A stretch of 64,000 nt of DNA. It comes from an uncultured bacterium. Its GTDB lineage: Bacteria; Hydrogenedentota; Hydrogenedentia; Hydrogenedentales; CAILVY01. The stretch is taken from NCBI GenBank assembly GCA_937951485.1, contig CALEDJ010000034.1, forward strand, positions 1 through 64,000, in the 5' to 3' direction. Positions 7,571 to 15,788 of this stretch are shown here, piece after piece; position 1 is the first letter of the stretch, and each line of letters starts with the position of its first letter. Made by a program: the position numbers and the translations under genes. The notes below the pieces were generated by a model that worked only from the letters and a program-made list of their open reading frames with translations, was not told the DNA's origin and searched no databases.

Positions 7571-9625
7571 TTACCGCTTCCGGCGCAGGATGGCTGCACC
7601 GCCCAGCGCCGCGACCAGCAGGCCCATGCCAATCATGCCTGCAGCGGGCAGGGCGGGGTTGCCCGGCCAGAAGTTGTTCGGATCGGTCGCCGCAAGCACG
7701 AAGAGTTCCATGTCGCCGCCGACCGCCATCACCTGTTGATATTCGTCCAGGTTGCTCAGTCCATCAACGTCCAGGTCACCATCGGCCGAGAACGGTTCAC
7801 CCGTCGTCTTGCCCGCGCCGAAGGTGACATATGAGGCGTAGGAGGGCAGGCCAATCGCGCCGCCGGTCAGCGCCAGGATTAGTGCATGGACGGTGTTCCG
7901 CGCGCCCATGCTGGTGCCAATCATCGCCGGGAGCAGGTGCCCGACCAGGTCCAGGGCATAGAAAGCCGGGTTAATCCCTCCAAGGAAGGCCACATCGGCA
8001 TCAAACACCGCCTTGTTGTGCAGGAAGCCCGCGAGGGTGTCGGCGTGTGCTGGATAACGCGGATGGCATAAGACATATTCGACCAGCGCCATCTGGAACG
8101 AATCCGGCAATCCGTCGCCGGGGCAGGTATACGGCGGTGCCAGGAATTGCCCCAGATTTTCAAGGTCCCAGTTGTCCCAGCCGGTCATGCCGCACAGTAT
8201 CGCCAGATTCTGGACGACGGGCCCCGCGTTCGCCGACAGCAGCGTGAAGAACAACGCGCCCTCCTGTTGAAGGACACCCTCATAGGCGCATGGTTCTTCG
8301 CCCTCGCCTTCACCTTCGCCTTCGCCTTCGCCTTCGCCCTCGCCTTCACCCTCGCCTTCGCCTTCACCGACTCCCAAGCACTCCGGATGACCACACAGGA
8401 ATGGTTCAAAAGCATCCGGAATGCCGTTGCTGTTGGCGTCGGCGAAGGTGCCGGCAACCTCGATGATACCGGGACGGGTTCTGACGCCCGCGTCATTCCA
8501 CTGGCCGTCGCCGGATCGGATTTCCGCCCAATGCTCTGCGCCACCGGAATTGTTCGGCTCGCCGATTCTCCAGTTGGCGTAGCGGCCGCCCACGGTGCTG
8601 CCGCCTGCGTCGCCCTGCCAGAACTGCTCGCCGGTGGAAATCCAACGCCACACGCCTTCTTCCTCTTGGTCGGTGGCGCCAATCCATGCGGTGCCCACCC
8701 GGCTGGCGATGCTCCACGCAAGCGCGTTCTCGGCTGCGTTGCTGATTTTCATCAGGTTCGACGGATAGGGCGTGCCGCCGATGGTGAGCGCCTGGGCATA
8801 AGCCTGGGCGTCTGTCCATGTCATTTCCGTGGGCGTGACCAGATACACTTTCTGGCTTGCCGGCACATATTGAAAGTGAACGCCCGGAATCAGACAGGTG
8901 TCGTTATCCCCTGCGCAGGACCCCGGTCCTGTGGCGCTGCGCGCAACCGCTGAATTGGTTGCCGCCGCCAACCAGACAGCCCGGTCCATGCACTGGCCGT
9001 AGTATTCCCGCGCATTGTTCACCCCGTCGCCGTCAAAATCGCCGCACCAGGACAGGGTGGCAGGCTGCAGGTTATAGAGCGCAAGATTCGGCGCGCCGGT
9101 GTTCCATCCGGAACCATAGTCGCGCATCCCGTAAATCGTCTCGGCCACAATACCCACCGACCCCTCAAACGTGTTGGGAGCACGGGTGTATCCCCCATCG
9201 CCCAGGAGCATGTAGCCCGCCAGCACTAATTTCAGTGGCGGCACCAGTGAACCCGCCAAGCCGCCCAAATCCGTCTCCAGCCGCGTCACGTTGGCCTTCA
9301 AGGCCTCGTGCACGGTGTTATGCTGCGGGTGGCTCGTGTCCACGCAAATGGCCCTGATGAGCGAGAGCTCATCCGCATCCAGGATATAGTTGTCATTGTT
9401 GTCGGCAACCGCCGGGTCGAGGTAGGCATACGGATAGCCGCCCACCAACGCGATGTACTTGATGGACAATTCGTACATCCACCTGTCGAAGTCCACTGTC
9501 GAGGCGGTCACCGACCCGTTCTGACCCGCAGGCCACGTGAAATTTGCCGGCGGATCGGCATAGCCCGTTACGGGCAGCGCCAACAGCGCCGCCGCTACAA
9601 TCAACCACACCTCATGTCGCTTCAT
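7571..9625 (-). CDS. Secreted C-type-lectin-domain protein with Gly-Glu linker and C-terminal sorting tail
   Basis: A 684-residue protein with an N-terminal signal peptide (MKRHEVWLIVAAALLALPVTGYA is basic then hydrophobic). After an N-terminal region of unknown fold with an EF-hand-like loop (DNNDNYILDADE), a C-type lectin domain spans residues ~245-390, with WIGATDQEEEGVWRW, a carbohydrate-site EPNN and a WND motif. A Gly-Glu linker covers residues ~420-443. The last ~240 residues form a module shared with the metalloprotease at 24874, including DGLPDSFQMALVEYVLC and DLDVDGLSNLDEYQ. The end is LPAAG-hydrophobic-RRKR, a sorting-type tail. The start has GGAAGGAG upstream. It is likely a surface-attached sugar-binding protein. 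Confidence 0.85.
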   Translation of the reverse strand: MKRHEVWLIVAAALLALPVTGYADPPANFTWPAGQNGSVTASTVDFDRWMYELSIKYIALVGGYPYAYLDPAVADNNDNYILDADELSLIRAICVDTSHPQHNTVHEALKANVTRLETDLGGLAGSLVPPLKLVLAGYMLLGDGGYTRAPNTFEGSVGIVAETIYGMRDYGSGWNTGAPNLALYNLQPATLSWCGDFDGDGVNNAREYYGQCMDRAVWLAAATNSAVARSATGPGSCAGDNDTCLIPGVHFQYVPASQKVYLVTPTEMTWTDAQAYAQALTIGGTPYPSNLMKISNAAENALAWSIASRVGTAWIGATDQEEEGVWRWISTGEQFWQGDAGGSTVGGRYANWRIGEPNNSGGAEHWAEIRSGDGQWNDAGVRTRPGIIEVAGTFADANSNGIPDAFEPFLCGHPECLGVGEGEGEGEGEGEGEGEGEGEGEGEEPCAYEGVLQQEGALFFTLLSANAGPVVQNLAILCGMTGWDNWDLENLGQFLAPPYTCPGDGLPDSFQMALVEYVLCHPRYPAHADTLAGFLHNKAVFDADVAFLGGINPAFYALDLVGHLLPAMIGTSMGARNTVHALILALTGGAIGLPSYASYVTFGAGKTTGEPFSADGDLDVDGLSNLDEYQQVMAVGGDMELFVLAATDPNNFWPGNPALPAAGMIGMGLLVAALGGAAILRRKR
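8296..8368 (-). repeat. Gly-Glu linker repeat
   Basis: Hexanucleotide repeats inside the lectin-domain gene encode ~24 alternating Gly-Glu residues. Confidence 0.9.
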
Positions 9626-10257
9626 GATACACTCCTTCCCTTTTCTCAGGTTAAGACCCTAAACCATTCTGACACCTCATTGCTTCGTTCTCAACTGCAT
9701 TTGTATGAGGCACTACACTGCATCCTTCGCCGCTTCACGCTACACTTGCCGCAGCCCGGGGCAGCCCGTTGCCTCTTGTGGCGTTGTCCATCCGCATGAC
9801 GGACATCTCGTCACTTTCACTCACACGAATAGATTAGCGCACTTCCGATCGCTTGTCAAGCCCTGATTCAAACTTTTTTCTGAATTATCCTGCCGCCAGG
9901 GGAATGGCAAAAGCCCCCGGAATGGGTTGGCGGGACGCCATAGACATCGCTGCGAAGCACTTTTCTAATAAATATGATATTTTGCATTAATTGTGTGCCC
10001 GAACACAAAAAAATCCATTGACTAAACGGCAGCCAAGTGCTAGGGTAAAGTAGAAATGATGAGGCATGGTGTGTCAGCGGGAGTCAATGGGCAGGCGCGG
10101 CGACTGCGCCTAATCATGGAGGATGTAACGCGGCGACAGAGGCCATGGGCGTTTAAGGAGATGCAACCGGTGCATGGTTTTGGGCAACGGGCATTGCGGC
10201 CAACGGTGGAAAACGTTGGCGTGAAGGAACTTATCAACACGCGGGAGAAATGATGTC
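9626..10257. other. Divergent intergenic region without a supported gene
   Basis: It lies between the leftward lectin-domain gene and the rightward prepilin gene. The central part (9830-10030) is AT-rich, as expected for promoters. Open frames at 10040-10253 overlap on both strands, have no ribosome site and no recognisable product, and were not called. A possible promoter for the prepilin gene lies at 10018-10046, which would give a ~200-base leader. Confidence 0.6.
10018..10046 (+). promoter_or_regulatory. Possible sigma-70-type promoter for the prepilin-like gene
   Basis: TTGACT at 10018-10023, 17-base spacer, TAGGGT at 10041-10046. The -35 is good and the -10 is poor. It lies at the edge of an AT-rich tract. 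It would leave a long untranslated leader before the start at 10258. Confidence 0.35.
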
Positions 10258-11187
10258 ATGAAAAAGACGGGTTTTACGCTGATCGAATTGCTGGTGGTGA
10301 TCGCCATTATCGGGATTCTGGCGGCGATCTTGTTGCCTGCGCTGGCGCGTGCGCGCGAAGCGGCGCGGCGATCGAGTTGTCAGAATAACCTGAAACAAAT
10401 CGGATTGTCATTCAAGATGTACGCGAATGAGTCGCAGGGACAGAAGTTCCCGCCGAACAAATATGGACGTGAACCGAATATCAACGGGCAATGCACCAGA
10501 ACGGATATTGGCTTCATGTGGTATGGCCCCACGATGTATCCGGAGTATTTGTCGGATCTGTCGGTCAACATCTGCCCATCGGACAACGACGGCGTGAGCG
10601 GTTATAATGCGGGCACGTGGAGCATGGGGGGCACCGGAGACCCGGACATGACGCCCGACCCCTGTCGCGTAAGCGAACGTTCCTATGTTTATCTTGGTTG
10701 GGCGATCAATGATGAATATTACATGGTCGAAGGGATGGATAAGAACGACCCGAACATGCCCAAAGGCATGGCAGCCCTGGGGACCCATCTTGATGTCGGA
10801 TTCTTTAATTTCCTGGCAGAGATGGTGGCGCAGATAAATGCGTTGGCGCAGAACGATGTTGCCGGCGCAGGAAGAATAGTTGATGCCGACAAGAACTTCG
10901 ATAAACTCTCGCCGCCATTTCGAAACATGACGGCATATCGCATTCGAGAAGGCATTGAACGGTTCTTTATCACGGACATCAACAATCCGGCGGCGAGCGC
11001 AAAGGCGCAGAGCGAGATCGCGGTGCAGTTTGACATCCTGGATACCGATCCGTCGGATTTCAACCATATTCCAGGCGGCTGTAATGTGTTGTTCATGGAC
11101 GGCCATGTGGAATGGCAGCGCTATCCATCGGATCATCCCACCACGAGGGCGTTTGCCACAATCGTTGAAATTTCCGGCAGCATGTAA
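10258..11187 (+). CDS. Prepilin-like protein (type II secretion/type IV pilin N-terminus, H-x9-DG C-terminus)
   Basis: A 309-residue protein with the class III prepilin signal [20 protein letters not shown], so it should be cleaved after the Gly and N-methylated. The rest matches DUF1559-type proteins of Planctomycetes and relatives: [20 protein letters not shown] after the helix, and [19 protein letters not shown] near the end, the H-x9-DG signature. The start follows GGGAGAAATGATGTC. A paralogue lies at 22736-23620. These proteins are numerous in such genomes. A role in pseudopilin-like surface structures is assumed but unproven. Confidence 0.92.
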   Translation: MKKTGFTLIELLVVIAIIGILAAILLPALARAREAARRSSCQNNLKQIGLSFKMYANESQGQKFPPNKYGREPNINGQCTRTDIGFMWYGPTMYPEYLSDLSVNICPSDNDGVSGYNAGTWSMGGTGDPDMTPDPCRVSERSYVYLGWAINDEYYMVEGMDKNDPNMPKGMAALGTHLDVGFFNFLAEMVAQINALAQNDVAGAGRIVDADKNFDKLSPPFRNMTAYRIREGIERFFITDINNPAASAKAQSEIAVQFDILDTDPSDFNHIPGGCNVLFMDGHVEWQRYPSDHPTTRAFATIVEISGSM

Positions 11188-11220
11188 TGGGCGGGCTTTT
11201 CTGATTGCCTGAGACATTGT

Positions 11221-11264
11221 GCGCGCCGCATCCGGGGTTGACGTGGGTGCGGCGCGTGTTGTTT
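11221..11264 (+). terminator. Probable terminator of the prepilin-like gene
   Basis: A 13-bp stem with two G-T pairs (11221-11233 with 11245-11257), followed by GTTGTTT. It lies 33 bases after the stop codon. Confidence 0.65.
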
Positions 11265-11348
11265 CGTGGGAATCGCGACGAGATGGAAATTCCAAATGTT
11301 GTGGCTCGGTCGGGAGACCGGCCAGAACAGTGCCTCCCGAAAAGAAAA

Positions 11349-11423
11349 TGGAGGCGGCACCCGGATTCGAACCGGGGAATAAAGGCTTTGCAGGCCTCCG
11401 CCTTACCACTTGGCTATGCCGCC
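11349..11423 (-). tRNA. tRNA-Cys (GCA anticodon)
   Basis: Read on the minus strand: acceptor GGCGGCA pairs with TGCCGCC, D-arm AGCCAAGTGGTAAGGC, anticodon loop CTGCAAA with anticodon GCA, T-arm GGTTCGAATCC and an encoded CCA end (11349-11351). The sequence is very close to the usual bacterial tRNA-Cys. It stands alone. Confidence 0.97.
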
Positions 11424-11479
11424 CTCGCAACCGGCATTCTATCCAAGAGCGGGGAATGATGTCAATGGCGCAAAGGACT

Positions 11480-11587
11480 CAGGCATTTGCGAAATGATCC
11501 TTCTTGACGGTCGTAACATCGCCCCCCCTGATATTTCCGATGCAAACTGTCTTCGCAGTAAGTGAAAAAGCACATTTCGCAAATACC
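11480..11587. repeat. Palindromic element with inverted ends GGCATTTGCGAAATG
   Basis: Left arm 11482-11496 and right arm 11573-11587 form an inverted repeat with one mismatch around a ~76-base interior that contains CTGATATTTCC. The same arms and a matching interior word (CAGATATTTCC) occur inside the sulfurtransferase gene at 42965-43066. It sits between tRNA-Cys and the end of mltG. Confidence 0.8.
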
Positions 11588-11641
11588 CCGGACTGGAGAA
11601 ATGCGTTCCGGCCATAAAGAATCATGGCCGGGACGCCCATG

Positions 11642-12730
11642 CTACGGTTGGAGGGCGCGCCGCTGGACGGCAATCTCGCGGCGGAATCGCGCGACGGCTT
11701 CCTGGTGTTCCTGGAAGGTGGCGCTGAAGGTATGGGTGCGGCCGTCGGCGTTAGAGACGAAATAGACGTAGGGAACGTTGGCCGGCAGGAGCGCGGCGCG
11801 CAGGCTGGCCGTGCCGGGACTGGATATCGGGCCGGGCGGCAGCCCGGGGTTTTTGTAGGTGTTATAGGGGGAATCCACTTCCTTGTCGCTGTCCAGCATG
11901 CGCTGCCCGTACTTGGCCAGCGCGAACTGGAGGGTGCTGTCCAGTTGGAGGGGCATGCCCTTCTTGATCCTGTTGTAAATGACGGCGGCCACGAGCGGAC
12001 GTTCTTCATCCACGCGCGTCTCCTCCTCGATCAGCGAAGCGACAGTGACAATCATCATCTTATCGAACTGGTCCGCGCCGGGAACCTCGCGCAGCAGGCG
12101 GTTGTATTCCCGATCGAACTGCGCCACCATGCGCTCCACCATCGCGCGTTCGGTCGGCTGCGTGTCGAAAAAATAGGTGTTGGGCATGAGAAAGCCTTCG
12201 AGCGAGTCTGCTTTAATGCCGAGGCGCGCGATCAGTTCCGGGTCCCGCGCCGCTGCGCGAAACGCCTCCGGATTGGGAAAAAGCGACGCCGCCTGGTCAA
12301 TGGTCATGCCTTCGGGGATGGTGATGCGGACCTGGTCGGCGGTGAGGCTGCGTGCCGGGCCTTTGTAAAGCAGGCGCAACAGTTCCAGCGCAGACAGGCC
12401 GCGCGGCAGTTCATAGACCCCGTGGCGGATGACCTGGTTCGTGCCGTCCAGTCGGAGCGCCAGCAGGAAAAACGCCTCCCGTTCCACCAGCCCCATGTCC
12501 ACGAGAATCCTGCCAGCATCCCGCAAGGTGGCGCCCGGCGGAATCGCGACCTCGATTTTCGGTCCGGGCGTGCCCGGCTGAATCACATGGTCATAGACGA
12601 TGAACGCGACCACGCCGGCGGCCACGATCAACAGCAACAGCACGGCGGCAACGTAGAGATACACGCCGACCACAATGCGCCAGAATGACCACCTGCGCGA
12701 GCGCGGGGAACTTTGGGGCGTTTCATTCAT
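11642..12730 (-). CDS. mltG: Endolytic murein transglycosylase MltG (YceG family)
   Basis: A 362-residue protein. A cytoplasmic N-terminus is followed by one membrane span (residues ~18-46), then a LysM-like region with IPPGATLRDAGRIL and IPEGMTIDQAASLF. The catalytic YceG core follows, with EGFLMPNTYFF, the glutamate-containing ASLIEEETRVDEER, VIYNRIKKGMPLQLDSTLQFA and NTYKNPGLPPGPISSPG. It cleaves nascent glycan strands at the membrane and helps terminate them. It lies 6 bases after ruvX, which is a common pairing. Confidence 0.97.
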   Translation of the reverse strand: MNETPQSSPRSRRWSFWRIVVGVYLYVAAVLLLLIVAAGVVAFIVYDHVIQPGTPGPKIEVAIPPGATLRDAGRILVDMGLVEREAFFLLALRLDGTNQVIRHGVYELPRGLSALELLRLLYKGPARSLTADQVRITIPEGMTIDQAASLFPNPEAFRAAARDPELIARLGIKADSLEGFLMPNTYFFDTQPTERAMVERMVAQFDREYNRLLREVPGADQFDKMMIVTVASLIEEETRVDEERPLVAAVIYNRIKKGMPLQLDSTLQFALAKYGQRMLDSDKEVDSPYNTYKNPGLPPGPISSPGTASLRAALLPANVPYVYFVSNADGRTHTFSATFQEHQEAVARFRREIAVQRRALQP

Positions 12731-12736
12731 GCGCGG

Positions 12737-13174
12737 TCATTCCCGGCGCGCCGCCTGGCGATCCAGGTAGGTCTGGAGGATGTGCGCGGCGGCCACCTTG
12801 TCCACCACCTGCTTGCGTTTTTTGCGCGAGCAGTCCGCCGCAATCAGCGCCCGCTGCGATTGGGCGGTGGTGAAACGCTCGTCCTGGGTGACAATTTCGA
12901 CGGGACATGCCGTACGCAGCCGATCGATGAATGCCTGCACCTTGCGGGCCTGGGGGCCGGGTTGCCCGTCGCGGTCCAGCGGCAGTCCCACCACCACGCG
13001 GACCGCCTCTGTTTCCCGGATCATCCGGGCGAGCGCGGCGATGGTTTTGTCCAGGGACGGCTCGCACACCACGGAATGCGGGGACGCGATCATCTGCAGC
13101 GGATCGCTGAGGGCCACGCCGGTGCGCACGTCGCCCACATCCAGGGCCATGATTCGCCCGGGGACCGTCATCAT
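12737..13174 (-). CDS. ruvX: Putative pre-16S rRNA nuclease / Holliday junction resolvase YqgF
   Basis: A 145-residue RNase-H-fold protein. MALDVGDVRTGVALSDPL carries the first catalytic Asp. VVGLPLDRDGQPG and QDERFTTAQSQR carry the middle Glu region, and DKVAAAHILQTYLD the last Asp. The family matures the 5' end of 16S rRNA. The start at 13174 overlaps the stop of the upstream MEMO gene (ATGA overlap), and GGAGAGGA lies upstream. A second ATG at 13171 is equally possible. Confidence 0.95.
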   Translation of the reverse strand: MMTVPGRIMALDVGDVRTGVALSDPLQMIASPHSVVCEPSLDKTIAALARMIRETEAVRVVVGLPLDRDGQPGPQARKVQAFIDRLRTACPVEIVTQDERFTTAQSQRALIAADCSRKKRKQVVDKVAAAHILQTYLDRQAARRE

Positions 13175-14427
13175 TCGGTATTCCTCTCCGCCGCGTCCGC
13201 GCCATCCGGCGCGGCATAGGCGACGCTGGCAAAAGACACAATGCCACCCACCGGGTCCGGCGCATAGCCATAGTGGAGCAGATCCCCCTCCAGCGCTTCG
13301 CCTTCCACGCTTTTCAGCGCGGCGTATATGCAATTAATGCCGCAGACCTTGCGCTGGTTGCCATCGCGCATGACAGACCGATAGAACGCAGCCGGACGGC
13401 GTGCGATGGCGTGACCGAGGTCTTCGCGGTCGCCCCTTTCCACGGCGGCAATCACGGCATCGCTGATGTCGAAGTCATCGCCGAATCGCCGCCCGACATG
13501 GGAGAGATCGGCCGCCGCGATGACCACCTTGCGCGACCCGGCGACGCATTCCCGGCAGGCTTCCAGGAATCGGTTCACCGATGCCACGGATTCCGGGTCT
13601 GCCGCCCCGTCTTCGGTCAGGGAGGAACACAGAATCGGCACTATCTTCACGGCATCCCCATAGAGCCGCGCCAACATCACCACCTGGAATTCGATGGAAT
13701 GTTCGTTGCGATGGAGGAATTCCGAGGCAAACGGGTCCCACGCGCAGGCCCCTGCCAGCCGTTCCACCACGGCGGCATCGCTTTCCACCACGCCGAACGG
13801 CGTCGCAAAGGATTTCCGGGTCAATACGAAGGGGGTCGTGGCGGGCGTATGCGACACGCCGAAGATGAACGCTGTGTCCGGACGCGCGCCCTGCAGGAGG
13901 CGGCGGTATCCGTGCGCGTAGGCCTCCGCGCCGCGCGGGAAGTCAATGTGCGGCACAATGAGACATCGCAGCGGCGGGGCGGTTCCTGCGACTTCCTTGT
14001 CCAGCGATACCCCGGCATCCAGGAACAGATTATCGAGATAAACACGCAACGTATCCGGATGCTCCGGATACGATGCCCCGGCCAGACGCGCCGCGCGCAC
14101 AGGCGCTTGAGCGAAACGCCGTTCCGTCTCCGCTTTGATCGTCTCGAAACGGCCGCTCAGGAGGAAGCCTCGCTCATCCAGGAACCCGACAATCCGCCGA
14201 ACCTGCTCTTCGGTGATGACCGCGCCGCCGAACTGCCGCGCAAACGCGTATTGCACATCCCGCAGCGTGCGCTGACCGTCCAGGCATGCCGCTACGAAAA
14301 AAGCCGGCGGCGATAAGGCAATCTGGTCCTCCACATAGCCCGCCGGGTCATGCAGGCAGATCACAGATTGGCCATCATGCTCCATCGGCACGGCATCTAT
14401 CATTCGCAATGCAGGGAATGCTTCCAT
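13171..14427 (-). CDS. MEMO-family protein (AmmeMemoRadiSam system protein B) with N-terminal extension
   Basis: A 418-residue protein from the ATG at 14427. The C-terminal ~270 residues are a MEMO domain, related to the LigB dioxygenase fold. Diagnostic pieces are LIVPHIDFPRGAEAYAHGYR, FIFGVSHTPATTPFVLT, NEHSIEFQVVMLARLYGD and AAADLSHVGRRFGD, with the conserved His and Asp. The N-terminal ~130 residues (SPPAFFVAACLDGQRTLRDVQYAFARQF) resemble a PqqD-like winged-helix unit. Partner AMMECR1 and radical SAM genes are not in this window. A GTG at 14469 is possible but its purine-rich site abuts the codon. It couples to ruvX through an ATGA overlap. Confidence 0.88.
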   Translation of the reverse strand: MEAFPALRMIDAVPMEHDGQSVICLHDPAGYVEDQIALSPPAFFVAACLDGQRTLRDVQYAFARQFGGAVITEEQVRRIVGFLDERGFLLSGRFETIKAETERRFAQAPVRAARLAGASYPEHPDTLRVYLDNLFLDAGVSLDKEVAGTAPPLRCLIVPHIDFPRGAEAYAHGYRRLLQGARPDTAFIFGVSHTPATTPFVLTRKSFATPFGVVESDAAVVERLAGACAWDPFASEFLHRNEHSIEFQVVMLARLYGDAVKIVPILCSSLTEDGAADPESVASVNRFLEACRECVAGSRKVVIAAADLSHVGRRFGDDFDISDAVIAAVERGDREDLGHAIARRPAAFYRSVMRDGNQRKVCGINCIYAALKSVEGEALEGDLLHYGYAPDPVGGIVSFASVAYAAPDGADAAERNTE

Positions 14428-14542
14428 GGCCGATACTATAGGCAGTGCCGCATCGCAAGCGCAAGCCACCTCCGTGAAACAAGTGCCGCACGGAAACGCA
14501 TGAGAGGGGACAGGGTCAAATGGGACCTATAGCACGAATCCC

Positions 14543-14570
14543 TCGTTACACCGCTCCAGCGGTGTAACGA
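14543..14570. repeat. Perfect 13-bp inverted repeat, 2-base spacer
   Basis: TCGTTACACCGCT at 14543-14555 pairs with its exact complement at 14558-14570. No T-run follows. It may be an operator, or a palindromic repeat unit. Confidence 0.8.
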
Positions 14571-14790
14571 ATCACTGCGGCACTCCCGCGTCGCGAGATG
14601 CGCCGGCGCGTTTCACGGGAATGCGTCGTTCCCCGGCGCAGAGTGTCTCAAGCATACGTTGGTCGCTGGATCGGTACACGAGGAAACCAAGGCCCGTCAC
14701 CCCCGCGAAAAGGACTGTCGTTATAATGACCTCAGACCTGTTTTTCTGAGAAGATCACCCCAATAGCCCGCAAGAACAGGAACAATAACG

Positions 14791-14856
14791 AAGCAAAATG
14801 GCGACTGACACAAGCGAGCGAGTCACCGAGCGAGACGTGTCTGTCACCTTTTTGCG
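14791..14856. repeat. Long imperfect palindrome followed by T-run
   Basis: About 29 bases on each side (AGCAAAATGGCGACTGACAC... against ...GTGTCTGTCACCTTTTTGCG) pair with a few mismatches. It could fold as a terminator on the plus strand, but no gene ends nearby on that strand. Confidence 0.5.
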
Positions 14857-14882
14857 TTAAATCGCCAGACCCGAAAGCGGGG

Positions 14883-14992
14883 TCCAGCGAATTGCGAGGG
14901 CGTCCGTTATGCGATCGCCCCTCTGAGGATTCGCAGCCCGGATAGCACCTTTTGAGTCCAGAGAATTGCGAGGGCGCCCGTTACGCGATCGC
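14883..14992. repeat. Pair of 36-base direct repeats
   Basis: 14883-14918 and 14957-14992 share TCCAG(C/A)GAATTGCGAGGGCG plus (T/C)CCGTTA(T/C)GCGATCGC, with 3 differences and 74 bases between starts. Confidence 0.85.
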
Positions 14993-15358
14993 TGGATTCG
15001 CGCTTGCGCGAGAATGACGGAAGTGGCGTCTCCGGGTCCGATGTCAAGCCCATGTGGTTGCGGTTATGCCGCCTTGGGAACAGAATTGCCGATGTTCTTG
15101 AATAGTTGCTATTCTTGGGATGTTTTATCGGCCCTGTTCGTTTTATTAGCCCTATTCGTACTTTCGCGCATCGGCAGCAGATTTTCCTGCTTGCGCCGGC
15201 GGCAGGGGATGTGGCAGCATGGAAGCGGGAAGGGATAAAGATGTGTCCATCGGTGACCAGATTCGATCCCCCGCTAAAGTTTCCGGCGTGTTCAGCCGAT
15301 ACACCGGATGGAATGCGGACCATGCCGGAAGTGTGATCCGTGGGTAGGAGGTATTCAT

Positions 15359-15676
15359 ATGGTTGAAATACAAGGGCTTGGCGGCGTACCGGATCCCAAG
15401 CCTGATCGCCCGGCCAAAGTGCGCGGCGATCGGGCAGGGGGTGGCCGGGATGCATCGGTCAATGCGTCGAACTCCTTCTCAAAGGACAACCTGACCATCA
15501 GCAGCGAAGCGAAAGCGGCAGCGGAGTTGACCCGGCTGATTCAGATTTCCAACACGCAGAGCGATATTCGCGCGGACAAGGTGGCGGCGGCGCGGGAGCG
15601 GATCGAACGGGGCGATTATCGGAATCCGGAAGTCGTGGCGAAGGTGGCGGAACGTATCCTGAAATTCCTCGAATAA
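15359..15676 (+). CDS. FlgM-like anti-sigma-28 family protein
   Basis: A 105-residue protein. The C-terminal half, LTISSEAKAAAELTRLIQIS then SDIRADKVAAARERIERGDY and RNPEVVAKVAERILKFLE, matches the FlgM sigma-binding region, in which helices wrap sigma-28. The N-terminus is Gly/Asp-rich and probably disordered, as in FlgM. The start at 15359 is fixed by AGGAGG eight bases upstream (15346-15351). No flagellar gene is visible nearby, so the partner sigma factor is unknown. A terminator follows at 15712-15740. Confidence 0.75.
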   Translation: MVEIQGLGGVPDPKPDRPAKVRGDRAGGGRDASVNASNSFSKDNLTISSEAKAAAELTRLIQISNTQSDIRADKVAAARERIERGDYRNPEVVAKVAERILKFLE

Positions 15677-15711
15677 TGTTGCATTCATAGCGCATGTTTC
15701 ATACATGACAG

Positions 15712-15740
15712 GGCGCACCCCCAGTGGATGCGCCTTTTTT
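15712..15740 (+). terminator. Rho-independent terminator of the FlgM-like gene
   Basis: Stem GGCGCA (15712-15717) with TGCGCC (15729-15734), 11-base loop, then six T. Confidence 0.75.
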
Positions 15741-15788
15741 CATGCGGTTTGCGGCCATGGTCCGCAATAACGACAAGACCACGGAAAA

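Larger units (their letters stand above)
14428..15358. other. 931-base gap with repeats and no supported gene
   Basis: It holds a perfect 13-bp palindrome (14543-14570), a long imperfect palindrome ending in TTTTT (14791-14856), two 36-base direct repeats (14883-14918, 14957-14992) and a GGATTCGCGCTTGCGCGAGAATGACGG motif at 14994-15021, of the common dispersed bacterial type. AGAGGGGACAGGGTCAAATG at 14502-14521 is a further dispersed-repeat-like word. Short open frames here lack ribosome sites. Confidence 0.7.

Noticed and set aside
7571-8295. Frameshift in the lectin protein around the linker
   Set aside because: The frame is continuous through the hexamer repeat and the C-terminal module matches the metalloprotease module, so no break is needed.
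10040-10253. Short overlapping open frames before the prepilin gene
   Set aside because: They occur on both strands, lack ribosome sites and resemble no family. The region is better explained as a leader.
11349-11423. Coding frames across tRNA-Cys
   Set aside because: The tRNA fold with encoded CCA explains the sequence. The frames translate as the common false peptide seen over tRNA genes.
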